DNA from: Methanoregula sp.
GTDB lineage: Archaea; Halobacteriota; Methanomicrobia; Methanomicrobiales; Methanospirillaceae
Length of the DNA: 64,000 bases
Assembly (NCBI GenBank): GCA_028679075.1
Contig: JAJRCF010000004.1
Span: 1 to 64,000, forward strand
Reading direction: 5' to 3'
The notes under the pieces were generated by a model. The model saw only the letters and a list, made by a program, of their open reading frames with translations, was not told the DNA's origin and did no database searches. Position 1 is the stretch's first letter. Every line of letters starts with the position of its first letter. A program made the position numbers and the translations under genes. Positions 49,811 through 60,354 of the stretch are shown in pieces.

Positions 49811-51160
49811 ATGTCAAAAATACTTGTTGTTGACGATGAAGCAATCATCACGATGCAACTGGAAGAACGCCTGAGTACAATGGGATACAGCGTTGCAGGC
49901 ATGGCAGCTTCCGGTGAAGATGCGGTCGATAAGGCACGGAGTGTCCGGCCCGATCTTGTACTGATGGATATCGTAATGCCGGGGAAGATGAATGGTATTG
50001 AAGCAGCAAAGATCATCACCACGGAACTGGACATCCCGGTTGTTTTTGTCACTTCGTATGCTGACGATACCATCATTGAAAAGGCAAAAAATGTCCGGCC
50101 CTATGGCTATATCGTAAAACCCTTCAATGAACTGGAGATAAAAGCGGCCATTGAAGTGGCACTGTTCCGTAAAGCGACAGAACGGGAAGACCAGAAGGTC
50201 AGGAAATCCGCCCAGGAAAGAAGTGCACCCGGCATGGAGACCGGTACCCTTGCACCGGACGGCCTTGCCTATCTCGATCTGCCGGAAATAAAAACCGTCC
50301 TGCTGAAAGATATCTTCACCGACATTGTTCTCTTTCTCTACACCGACCAGGTGGTAAAAGACCCGATATTCAAATTTGCGCTGGAAGAGGGGATAAAAAA
50401 GGGAGGCCGCAACCTGTTTGCCTATTCCCAGTCCACGCTCCAGAAATACTTCCCAAAGGAGATCCAGAAAAAGGAACTGTACACGTACCGGATAAAACGA
50501 CATGAAGTCCGTACCCTGCTGCCAGTCCTTGAAAAGTGCACTGATTCCCTGTTGTATAACGGTACGATGGACTCACTGCAGATCCTGCTGGATTTTTCCG
50601 AGACCGAGGAGTTCAATGATATTCTTGCCATCAGGAACCTGATCTTGGAAAAAAAGGCGACAAAGACGCATATATCCGGGATCATCGCCATCAATATCGG
50701 GAAAATCGATCACACCCTGATAAAAACCCTTGCGGAGGGTATTCCCAAGATCATTGTATCGACCGGGAAAGAGACAACGCTTTCCTTTGCCCACCAGACA
50801 TTTCCTGCCGGGTTGATATCCGTCGTCCCCCAGTCAACCGTTGATGATGTCGTGAAAAAGTCACTGGAACCGGTGGTCCTTTCCCTCCTGGACAAACCGA
50901 TTTCCGGGTATGACATTGTCCACGAGATCCATAACCGGTACAAGGTCTTTATCCCGCAGGCACGGGTCTACACGCTCCTCCATGATCTCATGGAAAACGG
51001 TCACCTGGAGATCCGGGTTTCCGGGAAATCCAAATTGTATTATACGACAGAAAAAGGGAGAAAACATATCAACCAGAAACTTGACGACTTCAAGCAGGTG
51101 TTCGAGCATATCATGGGCGGGGTAAGTGAGGTCAACGCGGGGAAAAATGATGAAAAATAA
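49811..51160 (+). CDS. Response regulator: REC - uncharacterised middle - PadR-like wHTH (RR2, paralog of RR1)
   Basis: SKILVVDDEAIITMQLEERL...; LEPVVLSLLDKPISGYDIVHEIHNRYKVFIPQARVYTLLHDLMENGHL. Confidence 0.88.
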   Translation: MSKILVVDDEAIITMQLEERLSTMGYSVAGMAASGEDAVDKARSVRPDLVLMDIVMPGKMNGIEAAKIITTELDIPVVFVTSYADDTIIEKAKNVRPYGYIVKPFNELEIKAAIEVALFRKATEREDQKVRKSAQERSAPGMETGTLAPDGLAYLDLPEIKTVLLKDIFTDIVLFLYTDQVVKDPIFKFALEEGIKKGGRNLFAYSQSTLQKYFPKEIQKKELYTYRIKRHEVRTLLPVLEKCTDSLLYNGTMDSLQILLDFSETEEFNDILAIRNLILEKKATKTHISGIIAINIGKIDHTLIKTLAEGIPKIIVSTGKETTLSFAHQTFPAGLISVVPQSTVDDVVKKSLEPVVLSLLDKPISGYDIVHEIHNRYKVFIPQARVYTLLHDLMENGHLEIRVSGKSKLYYTTEKGRKHINQKLDDFKQVFEHIMGGVSEVNAGKNDEK

Positions 51161-51689
51161 TTGAATGGGAATACCGGTGCCAGGGCATCATCTGCCATGC
51201 AGATGCATTCTTTCCCCTTGTACATGCATTAATCCCCGTTTTTATCAAAAACAAAACAAGATTTGTAAAATCCGGTCGCCTTTATCTTCTTTTATAGACA
51301 GGTAATCAGTGGGTAGAAGAGTTACCCGGGGGAGGTGGTTTGTCATCTTTGAGAAGAAGAATGCCTCATGTGACCTTGCGGATGCTAAAACACGAGAAAA
51401 CTGCACAATGCCACCGGTGTGGAGGTGGCAGGAGGGGGCCTGGTATTCGGGGATACCGGGCTTTTCTGCTGCCATCCACAAATAACCTCTGAAGTAAATC
51501 ATACAACAGCCCCATCAGATATATGAACAAACTATACATGTTCACAAACGATACAAGCACTGCAATAAGCCAGAATATTTGGAGACAGGCCAGCGATCGG
51601 TCATAATTTTTCCGATCGCTTTTCAGGTATGCAGCGGATAAAAATGACCTGACGGATTACAAAACAACTAAAAAAAGAGGAACAGAGAT

Positions 51690-51977
51690 ATGAAAAAAGG
51701 AAAATCTCACGATTCCGGGGCAATACCAACTGTCGAACCGGTAACGACTGTTTTTGATGATGGAAAATTTCTCCGCATCCGGACAGAACTACCCGGCATA
51801 TCTGAGGAAAGGATTAAAATCGACCTGGAAAACCAGTCGACCTCGGTTACTATTCATGCAATGAATACCGTCAGACAATATAAAAAAGTCATCACCATTC
51901 CCTGCGAAGTACGATTCTCAAAAAAACGGTTTTCCGAGGGGATTCTTGAACTGACCCTGGAAAAAAATTGTTCCTGA
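51690..51977 (+). CDS. Mini Hsp20/alpha-crystallin-like protein
   Basis: TVFDDGKFLRIRTELPGISEERIKIDLENQSTSVTIHAMN...FSEGILELTLEKN; ATG start. Confidence 0.75.
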   Translation: MKKGKSHDSGAIPTVEPVTTVFDDGKFLRIRTELPGISEERIKIDLENQSTSVTIHAMNTVRQYKKVITIPCEVRFSKKRFSEGILELTLEKNCS

Positions 51978-52343
51978 TACACCCCAAATACACCCCAAAA
52001 ATCTTGTGAAAAAGTCATCCTGTTTTACAACCAGCACGTATTTTGTTGCAGATTTTGTTTCAAAATCTGCTTTCTGACAAAGATCCTATAAAAAATCCTC
52101 GTCAATATCCACGACAGGTGAGGATAATTCCTTTCTTTGATAATTCCACCGGACTGTTTCAGGCTGGAGAGGAGATTGAGCGTATCTGGGATACCTACCG
52201 GAATATGAGCGGTAATTTCGATACGCAGAATAACGCCGTATTTCACCGTTACGGATCAGCATGTCCGTCTACCGGGTGTGGCCACTGCGGGAACCCTGAT
52301 TGTTATTTCAGCAAATTTATCCGGGATTATTACGATTACCCCC

Positions 52344-52874
52344 ATGGAATCTGATGGAAAACCGGGTAACGATGAGGGGACGATGACAGACGAGCTGGAA
52401 GAATTAAAAGAGGAACTTGAAACCCAGACCCGGCTTGCAGAAGACCGGCTCAACCGGCTGAAATACCTCCAGGCGGATTTTGACAATTACCGCAAATGGT
52501 CGCAAAAGGAAAAAGAAGCGATCATTGCACTCGCAAACGAGAACCTGATCAAAGACCTCCTGGTGATCCTGGATGACTTCGATCAGGCACTGCCATCCCT
52601 TGAGATGGAACAGAACCGGGAGGGTATGCAGATGGTCCAGAAAAAAATGGTAAAGGTCCTCAAAGAATACGGGTTACAGCCCATCGATGACGTAGGAAAA
52701 AAATTTGATCCGCAGTTCCATGAGGTAGTCTATAAAGTGAGGTCCACAGACGAGGCCAACACGATTCTCGAAAATCTCGGTAAAGGGTACCAGTTGAGAT
52801 CGAAGGTCATCCGGCCCTCGAAAGTAAAGATTGCAGAACATATCACAGATGGAGAAGGTGAAATCAATGGGTAA
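52344..52874 (+). CDS. grpE: GrpE nucleotide exchange factor
   Basis: [46 protein letters not shown]...[12 protein letters not shown]; precedes dnaK. Confidence 0.93.
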   Translation: MESDGKPGNDEGTMTDELEELKEELETQTRLAEDRLNRLKYLQADFDNYRKWSQKEKEAIIALANENLIKDLLVILDDFDQALPSLEMEQNREGMQMVQKKMVKVLKEYGLQPIDDVGKKFDPQFHEVVYKVRSTDEANTILENLGKGYQLRSKVIRPSKVKIAEHITDGEGEING

Positions 52875-54750
52875 AGAGAAGATCATCGGAATCGACCTTG
52901 GGACCTCCAACAGTGAGGCCGCCGTGATGCTGGGGGGTAAACCGACCATCATTCCTTCCGCTGAAGGTGCAACGGTTGCCGGAAAGATGTTTCCCTCGTA
53001 TGTTGCATTCACACCGGACGGGCAGCTCCTTGTAGGAGAACCGGCCCGCAGGCAGGCCGTGAGTAACCCGGAAGGTACGGTTACCGCGGCTAAACGGAAG
53101 ATGGGTACTGACCATATTTATCGTATTTACGGCAAGGAATACACGCCACAACAGGTCTCATCATACATCCTGCAGAAGATAAAGCGGGATGCAGAAGCCT
53201 TCCTTGGGGAAACGGTAACAAAAGCCGTGATCACCGTTCCTGCCTATTTCAATGACAACCAGAGGACCGCAACAAAGGATGCCGGGAAAATTGCGGGTCT
53301 TGATGTGGTAAGGCTCGTAAATGAACCAACGGCAGCTTCCATGGCATATGGACTGGACCGGACCGGGGAATACAAGATACTGGTCTTTGACCTTGGCGGT
53401 GGCACGCTCGATGTAACCATCATGGAATTTGGCGGGGGGACGTTCTCTGTCCTTGCAACGTCCGGGGATACCCAGCTGGGTGGCACGGATATGGACGCCG
53501 CAGTGTATGAATGGATTGCCGCCGAGTTCCAGAAACTTGAGGGGATCGATATCAGAAAAGACAAAATGGCAGTTAACCGGGTAAAGGAAGCTGCCGAAAA
53601 GGCAAAGATCGAGTTATCGAACGTTATAGAAACCGAAATTAATCTTCCCTATGTTTCCGCAACCCAGGCTGGTCCCAAACACCTTTCCATGAAACTGAGC
53701 CGGGCAAAGCTCGAGCAGCTGGTTGAGCCGATCATCAAACGGTGTCTCATCCCCTTTGAAACGGCATTGAAAGATGCAAACCTGACCAAGAATGATATCC
53801 AGAAAGTGATCCTTGTCGGCGGGCCGACACGGATGCCCGTGGTCCAGAAATTCATCTAGGACCATCTCGGGAAGCCGGTAGAACGGGGAATTGACCCGAT
53901 GGAATGCGTTGCCATCGGAGCGGCAATCCAGGGTGCAATATTAGGCGGCGAGATCACGGACATGGTGCTCCTTGACGTGACACCGCTCACGCTGGGTATC
54001 GAGACGCTCGGTGGCGTGAGGACCCCGCTGATCGAAAGGAACACGACCATTCCCACAAAAAAGAGCCAGACATTCTCAACCGCAGCCGATTACCAGACAT
54101 CAGTGACGATTCACGTGCTCCAGGGCGAACGTCCCATGGCCAGCGACAATGTCAGCCTCGGGCAGTTCAATCTCGTCGGGCTTCCTGCGGCTCCCCGGGG
54201 CATTCCCCAGATTGACGTCACCTTTGATATCGATGCATCGGGTATCCTGAATGTTTCGGCAAAGGACCTCGGGACCGGCAAAGAGCAGAAGATGACCATC
54301 ACTGCTTCGACAAAACTTGCCGAGACCGATGTTAAAAAAATGGTGAATGAAGCAAAACAGTATGAAGCAGAAGATAAAAGGCGCAAAGAAGAGGTTGAGG
54401 CCAGAAATATCGCAGACACTCTCATCTATACCGCGGAAAAGACAAAAGCCGAGCTTGCTGACAAAATAAGTGCCGATCTCATTGACAAGGTGAATGCAGC
54501 CATCGTTGCGTTAAGGGCAGCACTGGAAGGAAAGGACAGTGCGCTGATCAGGGCCGAAACGGAAAAACTCCAGAAAGTACTGGGAGAGGCCGGATCTGCT
54601 GTCTACCAGGCAACTTCCCAGAAGGAAGCCCGTCAGCAGGAGGGAGCGCCGGGTCCTGAACCCGGGGACGAATCACACCAACAGGGAGCAACAGGTCCGG
54701 GCGGGGAAAAAGTTGTCGACGCAGATTTCAAAGTCAAGGATGAGGTCTGA
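52867..54750 (+). CDS. dnaK: DnaK/Hsp70 with in-frame TAG at 53857-53859
   Basis: [17 protein letters not shown]...[48 protein letters not shown]...; same frame continues after TAG. Confidence 0.9.
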
Positions 54751-54768
54751 TCCATTCCCGCTTACACC

Positions 54769-55827
54769 ATGGCAAAAGGGGATTACTATGAAATCCTGGG
54801 CGTGAAAAAAGATGCGTCGCAGGACGACTTAAAAAAGGCATTCCGTCACCTTGCCCGGAAATATCATCCGGATCTCAACAAGGGGAGCAAGGACGCCGAG
54901 GAGAAATTCAAGGAAGTCAATGAGGCCTACCAGGTCTTAAGCGACCCGCAGAAAAAAGCACAGTACGACCAGGTTGGGCATGCAGACTTCAAACCCGGTG
55001 AACCCGCGCCGGGAAGGACACCCGGTTATGAGGACCTGTTCCGGGACTTCGGGCTGGGGGATATCTTTGACGCATTTTCCGGCGGTTCCAGGAAGGCGAG
55101 ACAGAGAGCCGGGGCCGATCTCCGGATTGACATCAGCATCTCCCTGACCGACGCCTTCTATGGTACGAAAAATACCGTGGCAGTACCGCATTATTCCGAG
55201 TGCGGGACCTGCCATGGGACCGGTGCAGAACCCGGCCACCTGCGGGATTGTCCAGCCTGCAAGGGGACCGGGGAGATCAGGCACCCCCAGCAGGTAGGAA
55301 ACCGCCAGATCATGAACATCGTCCAGTGCCCGGACTGCGGTGGGAGCGGTAAGAGGATCGAGAAGCCCTGCGGGACCTGCAAGGGAAAGGGATCCCTGCA
55401 GAAAACCCGGACAATCGATGTGACTATCCCCAGGGGAGTTGAAGACGGGCAGTTCCTGAGAATTGCCGGGGAGGGAGAGCCCGGGGAGAACCGGGGGCCG
55501 CCGGGCGACCTCTATGTTGTTGTCCACATAAAAAAGCATGAAAACTTCGAACGACAGGGTGCAGATTTATACAACACTACACAAGTCAGCCTGAAAACAG
55601 CACTCCTGGGAAGTGAGATCACCGTCCCTGCAATCACGGGGACCGCATTACTGAAGATCCCCCCCGGGACCCAGAGCCATACCCTCTTCCGCCTCAGGAA
55701 CCAGGGGATGCCATACATGAATTCAGACCGTCGTGGCGACCTGCTGGTAAAAGCGATTGTGAAGATCCCGGAACACCTGTCAAAGAAGCAGGAAGAACTG
55801 GTGACTGCGGCATTTGCCAGTGAATAA
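54769..55827 (+). CDS. dnaJ: DnaJ chaperone
   Basis: J domain [33 protein letters not shown]; CxxCxGxG zinc motifs. Confidence 0.95.
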   Translation: MAKGDYYEILGVKKDASQDDLKKAFRHLARKYHPDLNKGSKDAEEKFKEVNEAYQVLSDPQKKAQYDQVGHADFKPGEPAPGRTPGYEDLFRDFGLGDIFDAFSGGSRKARQRAGADLRIDISISLTDAFYGTKNTVAVPHYSECGTCHGTGAEPGHLRDCPACKGTGEIRHPQQVGNRQIMNIVQCPDCGGSGKRIEKPCGTCKGKGSLQKTRTIDVTIPRGVEDGQFLRIAGEGEPGENRGPPGDLYVVVHIKKHENFERQGADLYNTTQVSLKTALLGSEITVPAITGTALLKIPPGTQSHTLFRLRNQGMPYMNSDRRGDLLVKAIVKIPEHLSKKQEELVTAAFASE

Positions 55828-56002
55828 TAAAGAACCCGTCACGGGCCTTTCTCTTTTACAGGATGATGAAGACCGCTGAATGTTCCGGGAAGAGACTATC
55901 GTGGATGTACGGGATCATTTTTCATTTTTTGATTCCTGACAATATCGTTATTACCCGTTACACTCATTCTTCATAAAAACCGGTTCCCTGACGTTGGTCT
56001 TT

Positions 56003-58348
56003 ATGATATCAGTTCTCTATGTAGATGATGAGTCCCCAGTCCTTGAAGTTGGCAAAGCGTATCTTGAACAGACAAACGAGTTTGCGGTGACCACCGCAGG
56101 ATCGGCACCTGCTGCACTCAAACGGTTAAAGGCCAACGGGATCCAGGCGATAGTTTCCGATTACCAGATGCCCGGGATGGATGGTATCGAGTTTTTAAAA
56201 CAGGTCCGGGCACTCGATAAAACCCTCCCGTTCATTTTGTTTACCGGCAAGGGCCGGGAAGAGATCGCGATCGAGGCCTTTGAAAACGGTGCAGACTTTT
56301 ATCTCCAGAAAGGCGGGGCCTCCGGACCGCAGTTTGCCGAGTTGATGCTCAAGATCCGGATAGCCGTCGAACACCGCCATGATAAGGCGCAGGTCACCAC
56401 GGTCAACCGGCTCTATACCGTGCTTTCCGAGACCAACAAGGCAATCGTCCGTATTCATGATAAGACAGAACTGTTAAACGAGATCTGCCGGATTGTTGTT
56501 GGTAAAGGTGGCTTCATGATGGCATGGGCAGGACTTGTCAACAGTGAAAAACATCTCATTGAACCTGTCGCAACGGCCGGTCGGGATGGAGGCTTCCCTG
56601 AGGCGGTTCCAATATCGATCGATGATACCCCCCACGCGCAGGGTCCGACTGAAACGGCATTCAACAGGAGAACCTTTAATGTCTGTAATGATATCGAAAC
56701 CGATCCATCGGTAACTTCGTGGCGTAAAGATGCACTCGACCGGGGCTACCGTTCACTTGCCGCATTCCCCTTTGCACTGGATACGCGGAATGCCGGTGTT
56801 ATTACGTATTTTGCTTCTGAACCAGGATTTTTCAACGAACGGATCCTTCAGCTCCTTGATGAACAGGCCGGGGATATCTCGTTTGCCCTTGCAACGCTTG
56901 ACCATGAAGAGCAACGGATTGCTGCCACAAAAGAACTGAAACAATCCGAACTCCAGTACCGCCGCCTCTTTGAAACGGCACAGGACGCGATCCTGATCCT
57001 TGACGGGGATACCGGGGAAATTATCGATGCAAACCCCTTCATTCTCAAGATGCTGGGGTACCCGCTGGAGGACTTCATTGGCAGGCACCTCTGGGAACTG
57101 GGTTTTCTCAAGGACAAGTCCTTTGCCCAGACCGCATTTGCGAAACTGAAAACTGAAGGATATATCCGGTATGAAGACCTGCCCCTGGAAACAATTCAGG
57201 GCAAGGCTATGCACGTGGAGTTCGTCAGCAATGTCTACTTTGTCGGCGACAAGAGGATTATCCAGTGCAATATCCGGGATATCACGGAAAGGAAAGAGGC
57301 TTATGATCTCCTGCAGGTATCTGAAACCCGGTACCGCCGCCTTTTTGAAACGGCACAGGATGCGATCCTGATCCTTGACGGGGATACCGGGGAAATTATC
57401 GATGCAAATAAATTCATTCTCGATATGCTGGGATACCCGCTGGAGTATTTCATTGGCAGGCACCTCTGGGAACTGGGTTTTCTCAAGAACAAGTCCTTTG
57501 CCCAGACCCTGTTTACGAAACTGAAAACCGAAGGGTATATCCGGTATGAAGACCTTCCCCTGGAAACAATTCAGGGCAAGGCCATAAGTGTGGAATTCGT
57601 CAGCAATGTCTACCTTGTAGGCGACAAGAGGATTATCCAGTGCAACATCCGCGATATTACAGAGAGGAGACGTGCTGAAAATACACTTGCTCTTGCCAGC
57701 AGGAAACTGAAACTGATGACAGGAATTACCCGGCATGATATCCTCAACCAGGTGATGGTATTATCCGGTTCCCTGGATCTTGCCCTCAAAACCACAAAAG
57801 AACCGGAAAAAATTGCCCATATCAACCGGGCAAGAAAAGCGGCAGACACCATCCAGCGCCAGATCGCCTTCACCAGGGAATATGAGGACCTCGGTGTCAA
57901 ATCACCCGCGTGGCAGCGTTTGTCGGTCATCGCCCAGACTGCCGCATCACAGATGTCAGAGAGTGCAATTACCCTTGAAATCCCCGAGGACCCACTTGAA
58001 ATATATGCCGACCCGCTTCTTGTCAAGGTTTTTGACAACCTGTTTGATAATGCACGGCAACACGGGGAAACAGTCACCCGCATAAGCATATCACATAAAC
58101 AGATCGGCAGGGAACTCATCATTACCGTTGCGGATAACGGGACGGGAATATCTCCCGAAGATAAACCGCACCTGTTCGAACGCGGTTTTGGGAAACATAC
58201 CGGTCTGGGCCTCTTCCACTCCCGGGAGATCCTGTCAATTACCGGCATTTCCATCAGGGAAACAAGTATCCCGGGCACGGGGGCACGCTTTGAGATCGTA
58301 GTACCGGAAGGAACATTCCGGTTCGCGGAAAACCCGGCACCATCATAA
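56003..58348 (+). CDS. REC-GAF-PAS-PAS hybrid sensor histidine kinase
   Basis: ISVLYVDDESPVLEVG receiver; GAF-like region; two PAS units; MTGITRHDILNQVMVLSGSLDLAL; ATPase DNGTGISPEDKPHLFERGFGKHTGLGLF. Confidence 0.9.
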   Translation: MISVLYVDDESPVLEVGKAYLEQTNEFAVTTAGSAPAALKRLKANGIQAIVSDYQMPGMDGIEFLKQVRALDKTLPFILFTGKGREEIAIEAFENGADFYLQKGGASGPQFAELMLKIRIAVEHRHDKAQVTTVNRLYTVLSETNKAIVRIHDKTELLNEICRIVVGKGGFMMAWAGLVNSEKHLIEPVATAGRDGGFPEAVPISIDDTPHAQGPTETAFNRRTFNVCNDIETDPSVTSWRKDALDRGYRSLAAFPFALDTRNAGVITYFASEPGFFNERILQLLDEQAGDISFALATLDHEEQRIAATKELKQSELQYRRLFETAQDAILILDGDTGEIIDANPFILKMLGYPLEDFIGRHLWELGFLKDKSFAQTAFAKLKTEGYIRYEDLPLETIQGKAMHVEFVSNVYFVGDKRIIQCNIRDITERKEAYDLLQVSETRYRRLFETAQDAILILDGDTGEIIDANKFILDMLGYPLEYFIGRHLWELGFLKNKSFAQTLFTKLKTEGYIRYEDLPLETIQGKAISVEFVSNVYLVGDKRIIQCNIRDITERRRAENTLALASRKLKLMTGITRHDILNQVMVLSGSLDLALKTTKEPEKIAHINRARKAADTIQRQIAFTREYEDLGVKSPAWQRLSVIAQTAASQMSESAITLEIPEDPLEIYADPLLVKVFDNLFDNARQHGETVTRISISHKQIGRELIITVADNGTGISPEDKPHLFERGFGKHTGLGLFHSREILSITGISIRETSIPGTGARFEIVVPEGTFRFAENPAPS
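56957..57675 (+). repeat. Tandem duplication of one PAS unit (about 375 bp period)
   Basis: YRRLFETAQDAILILDGDTGEIIDAN...FIGRHLWELGFLK.KSFAQT...LKTEGYIRYEDLPLETIQGKA present twice. Confidence 0.85.
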
Positions 58349-58382
58349 CGGGTTTTTCTCTTTCATATTCTGGTGATTGACA

Positions 58383-58772
58383 TTGACGGATAAACAGATT
58401 GACGACGAGATTGATAACGCCGAAAAGGCCATTGGAGATGGCATGAACGCAATCGGAAGAGGAGCCCGCGGGTTCAATGATGAATTCATGGAGTTCCTCA
58501 AGAAGTACCAGGTGATAGGCCTTGCCGTTGCAGTGGTGATCGGGACGGCAGCAACAAAACTGGTGAATTCCACGGTGACCGATCTCATCATGCCCCTGGT
58601 GGCGGTCGTTACCCCGTCAGGCAACTGGAAGACGGCCGTGCTCGGGATTGGCCCCCTTAAATTTCTCGTCGGGGATTACCTGAGTGCGATCATCGATTTC
58701 ATGATCATTGCGCTCGTGATCTTCCTTGCGGTCAAGTACCTGATGAAAGGGGAAATGGGCAAGAAGGTTTGA
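58383..58772 (+). CDS. mscL: Large-conductance mechanosensitive channel MscL
   Basis: FMEFLKKYQVIGLAVAVVIGTAATKLVNSTVTDLIMPLVAVV; TTG start behind GGTGA. Confidence 0.85.
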   Translation: MTDKQIDDEIDNAEKAIGDGMNAIGRGARGFNDEFMEFLKKYQVIGLAVAVVIGTAATKLVNSTVTDLIMPLVAVVTPSGNWKTAVLGIGPLKFLVGDYLSAIIDFMIIALVIFLAVKYLMKGEMGKKV

Positions 58773-58783
58773 TTTTTTTTTAA

Positions 58784-59809
58784 TCAGTTCTGATGCGATC
58801 GTTTTGCCGGACCACCTGTTTCTCCTGCAAATATTTTATACCCGGTTACCGCGAGCGCGACGAGCACCGGGCCAACAATGAAACCCACAATACCCATAAA
58901 CGGGACACCGGCAAGGATACCGATCATCATCATGACCGGGGGAATTGCCACCCGTTGCCCCATCATCACCGGCCGGTACCAGAAATCGATCCACCCGCTC
59001 AGGAGCGGATACCCGACAAGCAGGGTGATGAGAGCACTACCGGTGTCACCGTGGCTCATGAAATAGAGGATGAAGATGAGAAGCATAACCTGGGCACCGA
59101 TGAGCGGGATCAGCATGGCAAGACCGATCAGGGTTGCAAACAGGAATGGGTTTTCAACACCCAGAACAGCGAAGAACGGAATGGCAAGGAGAAATGAGAT
59201 TATTGCTGCGGAGATCTGGACAATGATGAGAGCATAGATCGTGTTGGTGGAAATTTCAGCCATTTTATGTACGGCAGAAAAAATCCCGGGGGTAAGCCTC
59301 CGGAGAAGTGTGTTCCACATCTGTTCCCCGTAATACAGCAGCATCGAGAGCGAGAGGAAGAAGATAATAATCGAGATAAGCGACTGCATGACATTGCTGG
59401 TCAGTGACAGAAGCGATTGCAGCATTAACTGGACAAGAGTGTCGGGCATATGGGTAAGTTGTTCTTCTGTGAAGGTTGGCAGGAATGCAGAAACACCGGT
59501 ATTTTTAAAACCGTGCACGAGGGATGCGACCATGGTCCCGATCTGGTCAATATTCCCATACACGATGCTCGCTGAGATAGATAGTACGAGCAGGAGGACG
59601 AGGAGGACCCAGACGGTAATGAAGGTGACCGATACTGAAGGCTTTACAATACCTGAAAGCCATTTATGAAAAGGCATAAGGGCTGTTGCAATGGCAGCTG
59701 ACCAGATACATACGGTCATGAGCGGCCAGAATACCAGGACGCAGGTAATAAAAATTGCACCGATAAGAAGCAGCAGTTGCTGGTCTTCACCTGCTTGGAA
59801 AAGATCCAT
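58784..59809 (-). CDS. AI-2E family transporter (PerM/YdiK-like)
   Basis: Multi-TM; GVENPFLFATLIGLAMLIPLIGAQVM, GYPLLSGWIDFWYRPVMMGQRVAIPPVMMMIGILAGVPFMGIVGFIVGPVLVALA. Confidence 0.88.
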   Translation of the reverse strand: MDLFQAGEDQQLLLLIGAIFITCVLVFWPLMTVCIWSAAIATALMPFHKWLSGIVKPSVSVTFITVWVLLVLLLVLSISASIVYGNIDQIGTMVASLVHGFKNTGVSAFLPTFTEEQLTHMPDTLVQLMLQSLLSLTSNVMQSLISIIIFFLSLSMLLYYGEQMWNTLLRRLTPGIFSAVHKMAEISTNTIYALIIVQISAAIISFLLAIPFFAVLGVENPFLFATLIGLAMLIPLIGAQVMLLIFILYFMSHGDTGSALITLLVGYPLLSGWIDFWYRPVMMGQRVAIPPVMMMIGILAGVPFMGIVGFIVGPVLVALAVTGYKIFAGETGGPAKRSHQN

Positions 59810-59969
59810 AGATTTCACATCTTTGTCAGAAGTAATGTGTTTTTCCCGGCAATGGCGATTATCCGGACCGGATACCACGAAAAAACGAGGGTATCGGATG
59901 ATGCGCTCGTTTTCCGGTAAGGCATCGCCAGGTCCTTTGTAATCCCTGTTTGTTCCTGAAAGAATCCCG

Positions 59970-60119
59970 TTACAGTACGAATGCCACGATGGCGACAATG
60001 ACAAAGATGATGATAAGCCACTTCGCGATATCCATGGAAAAACCTGCTACACCCCGTGCACCCAGGATATAGGCGACCAGGGCCAACACGAGGAATAACA
60101 CTGCCAGTTCAATCAGCAT
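59970..60119 (-). CDS. DUF1328-like small membrane protein (49 aa)
   Basis: Not in track (<60 aa). Manual translation [49 protein letters not shown]. Confidence 0.75.
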   Translation of the reverse strand: MLIELAVLFLVLALVAYILGARGVAGFSMDIAKWLIIIFVIVAIVAFVL

Positions 60120-60129
60120 CGTTCACCGT

Positions 60130-60354
60130 TCACTTTTTTTTCAACTCTGATCCGGCATGGTGTGCGGCGATTTTTGCATCGGCAACGACTTTGTGGACAC
60201 CGATTTGTACATCATCGGATAATTTCTGTGCTTCAACACCTGCATCCTTGAGGGTGTTATGGGCGGCAACGGTTGCATCATCATATACGGCATGTGCAGC
60301 CACGCGGGCGTTATCGACGGCTTTGCTGGCCTTTACTTTCAGATTCTCTGTCAT
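60130..60354 (-). CDS. Small amphipathic-helix protein
   Basis: MTENLKVKASKAVDNARVAAHAVYDDATVAAHNTLKDAGVEAQKLSDDVQIGVHKVVADAKIAAHHAGSELKKK, an 11-residue-like helical repeat; tight spacing to DUF1328 gene. Confidence 0.6.
   Translation of the reverse strand: MTENLKVKASKAVDNARVAAHAVYDDATVAAHNTLKDAGVEAQKLSDDVQIGVHKVVADAKIAAHHAGSELKKK

Noticed and set aside
52043-52354. 103-aa ORF with CGHCGNPDC upstream of grpE
   Set aside because: Cys motif is short and isolated, overlaps the grpE start region, and the rest lacks protein-like features.
53857-53859. Pyrrolysine at the dnaK TAG
   Set aside because: No Pyl machinery seen in the window and no reason for Pyl in Hsp70; kept only as an alternative to test, with nonsense mutation or error at least as likely.
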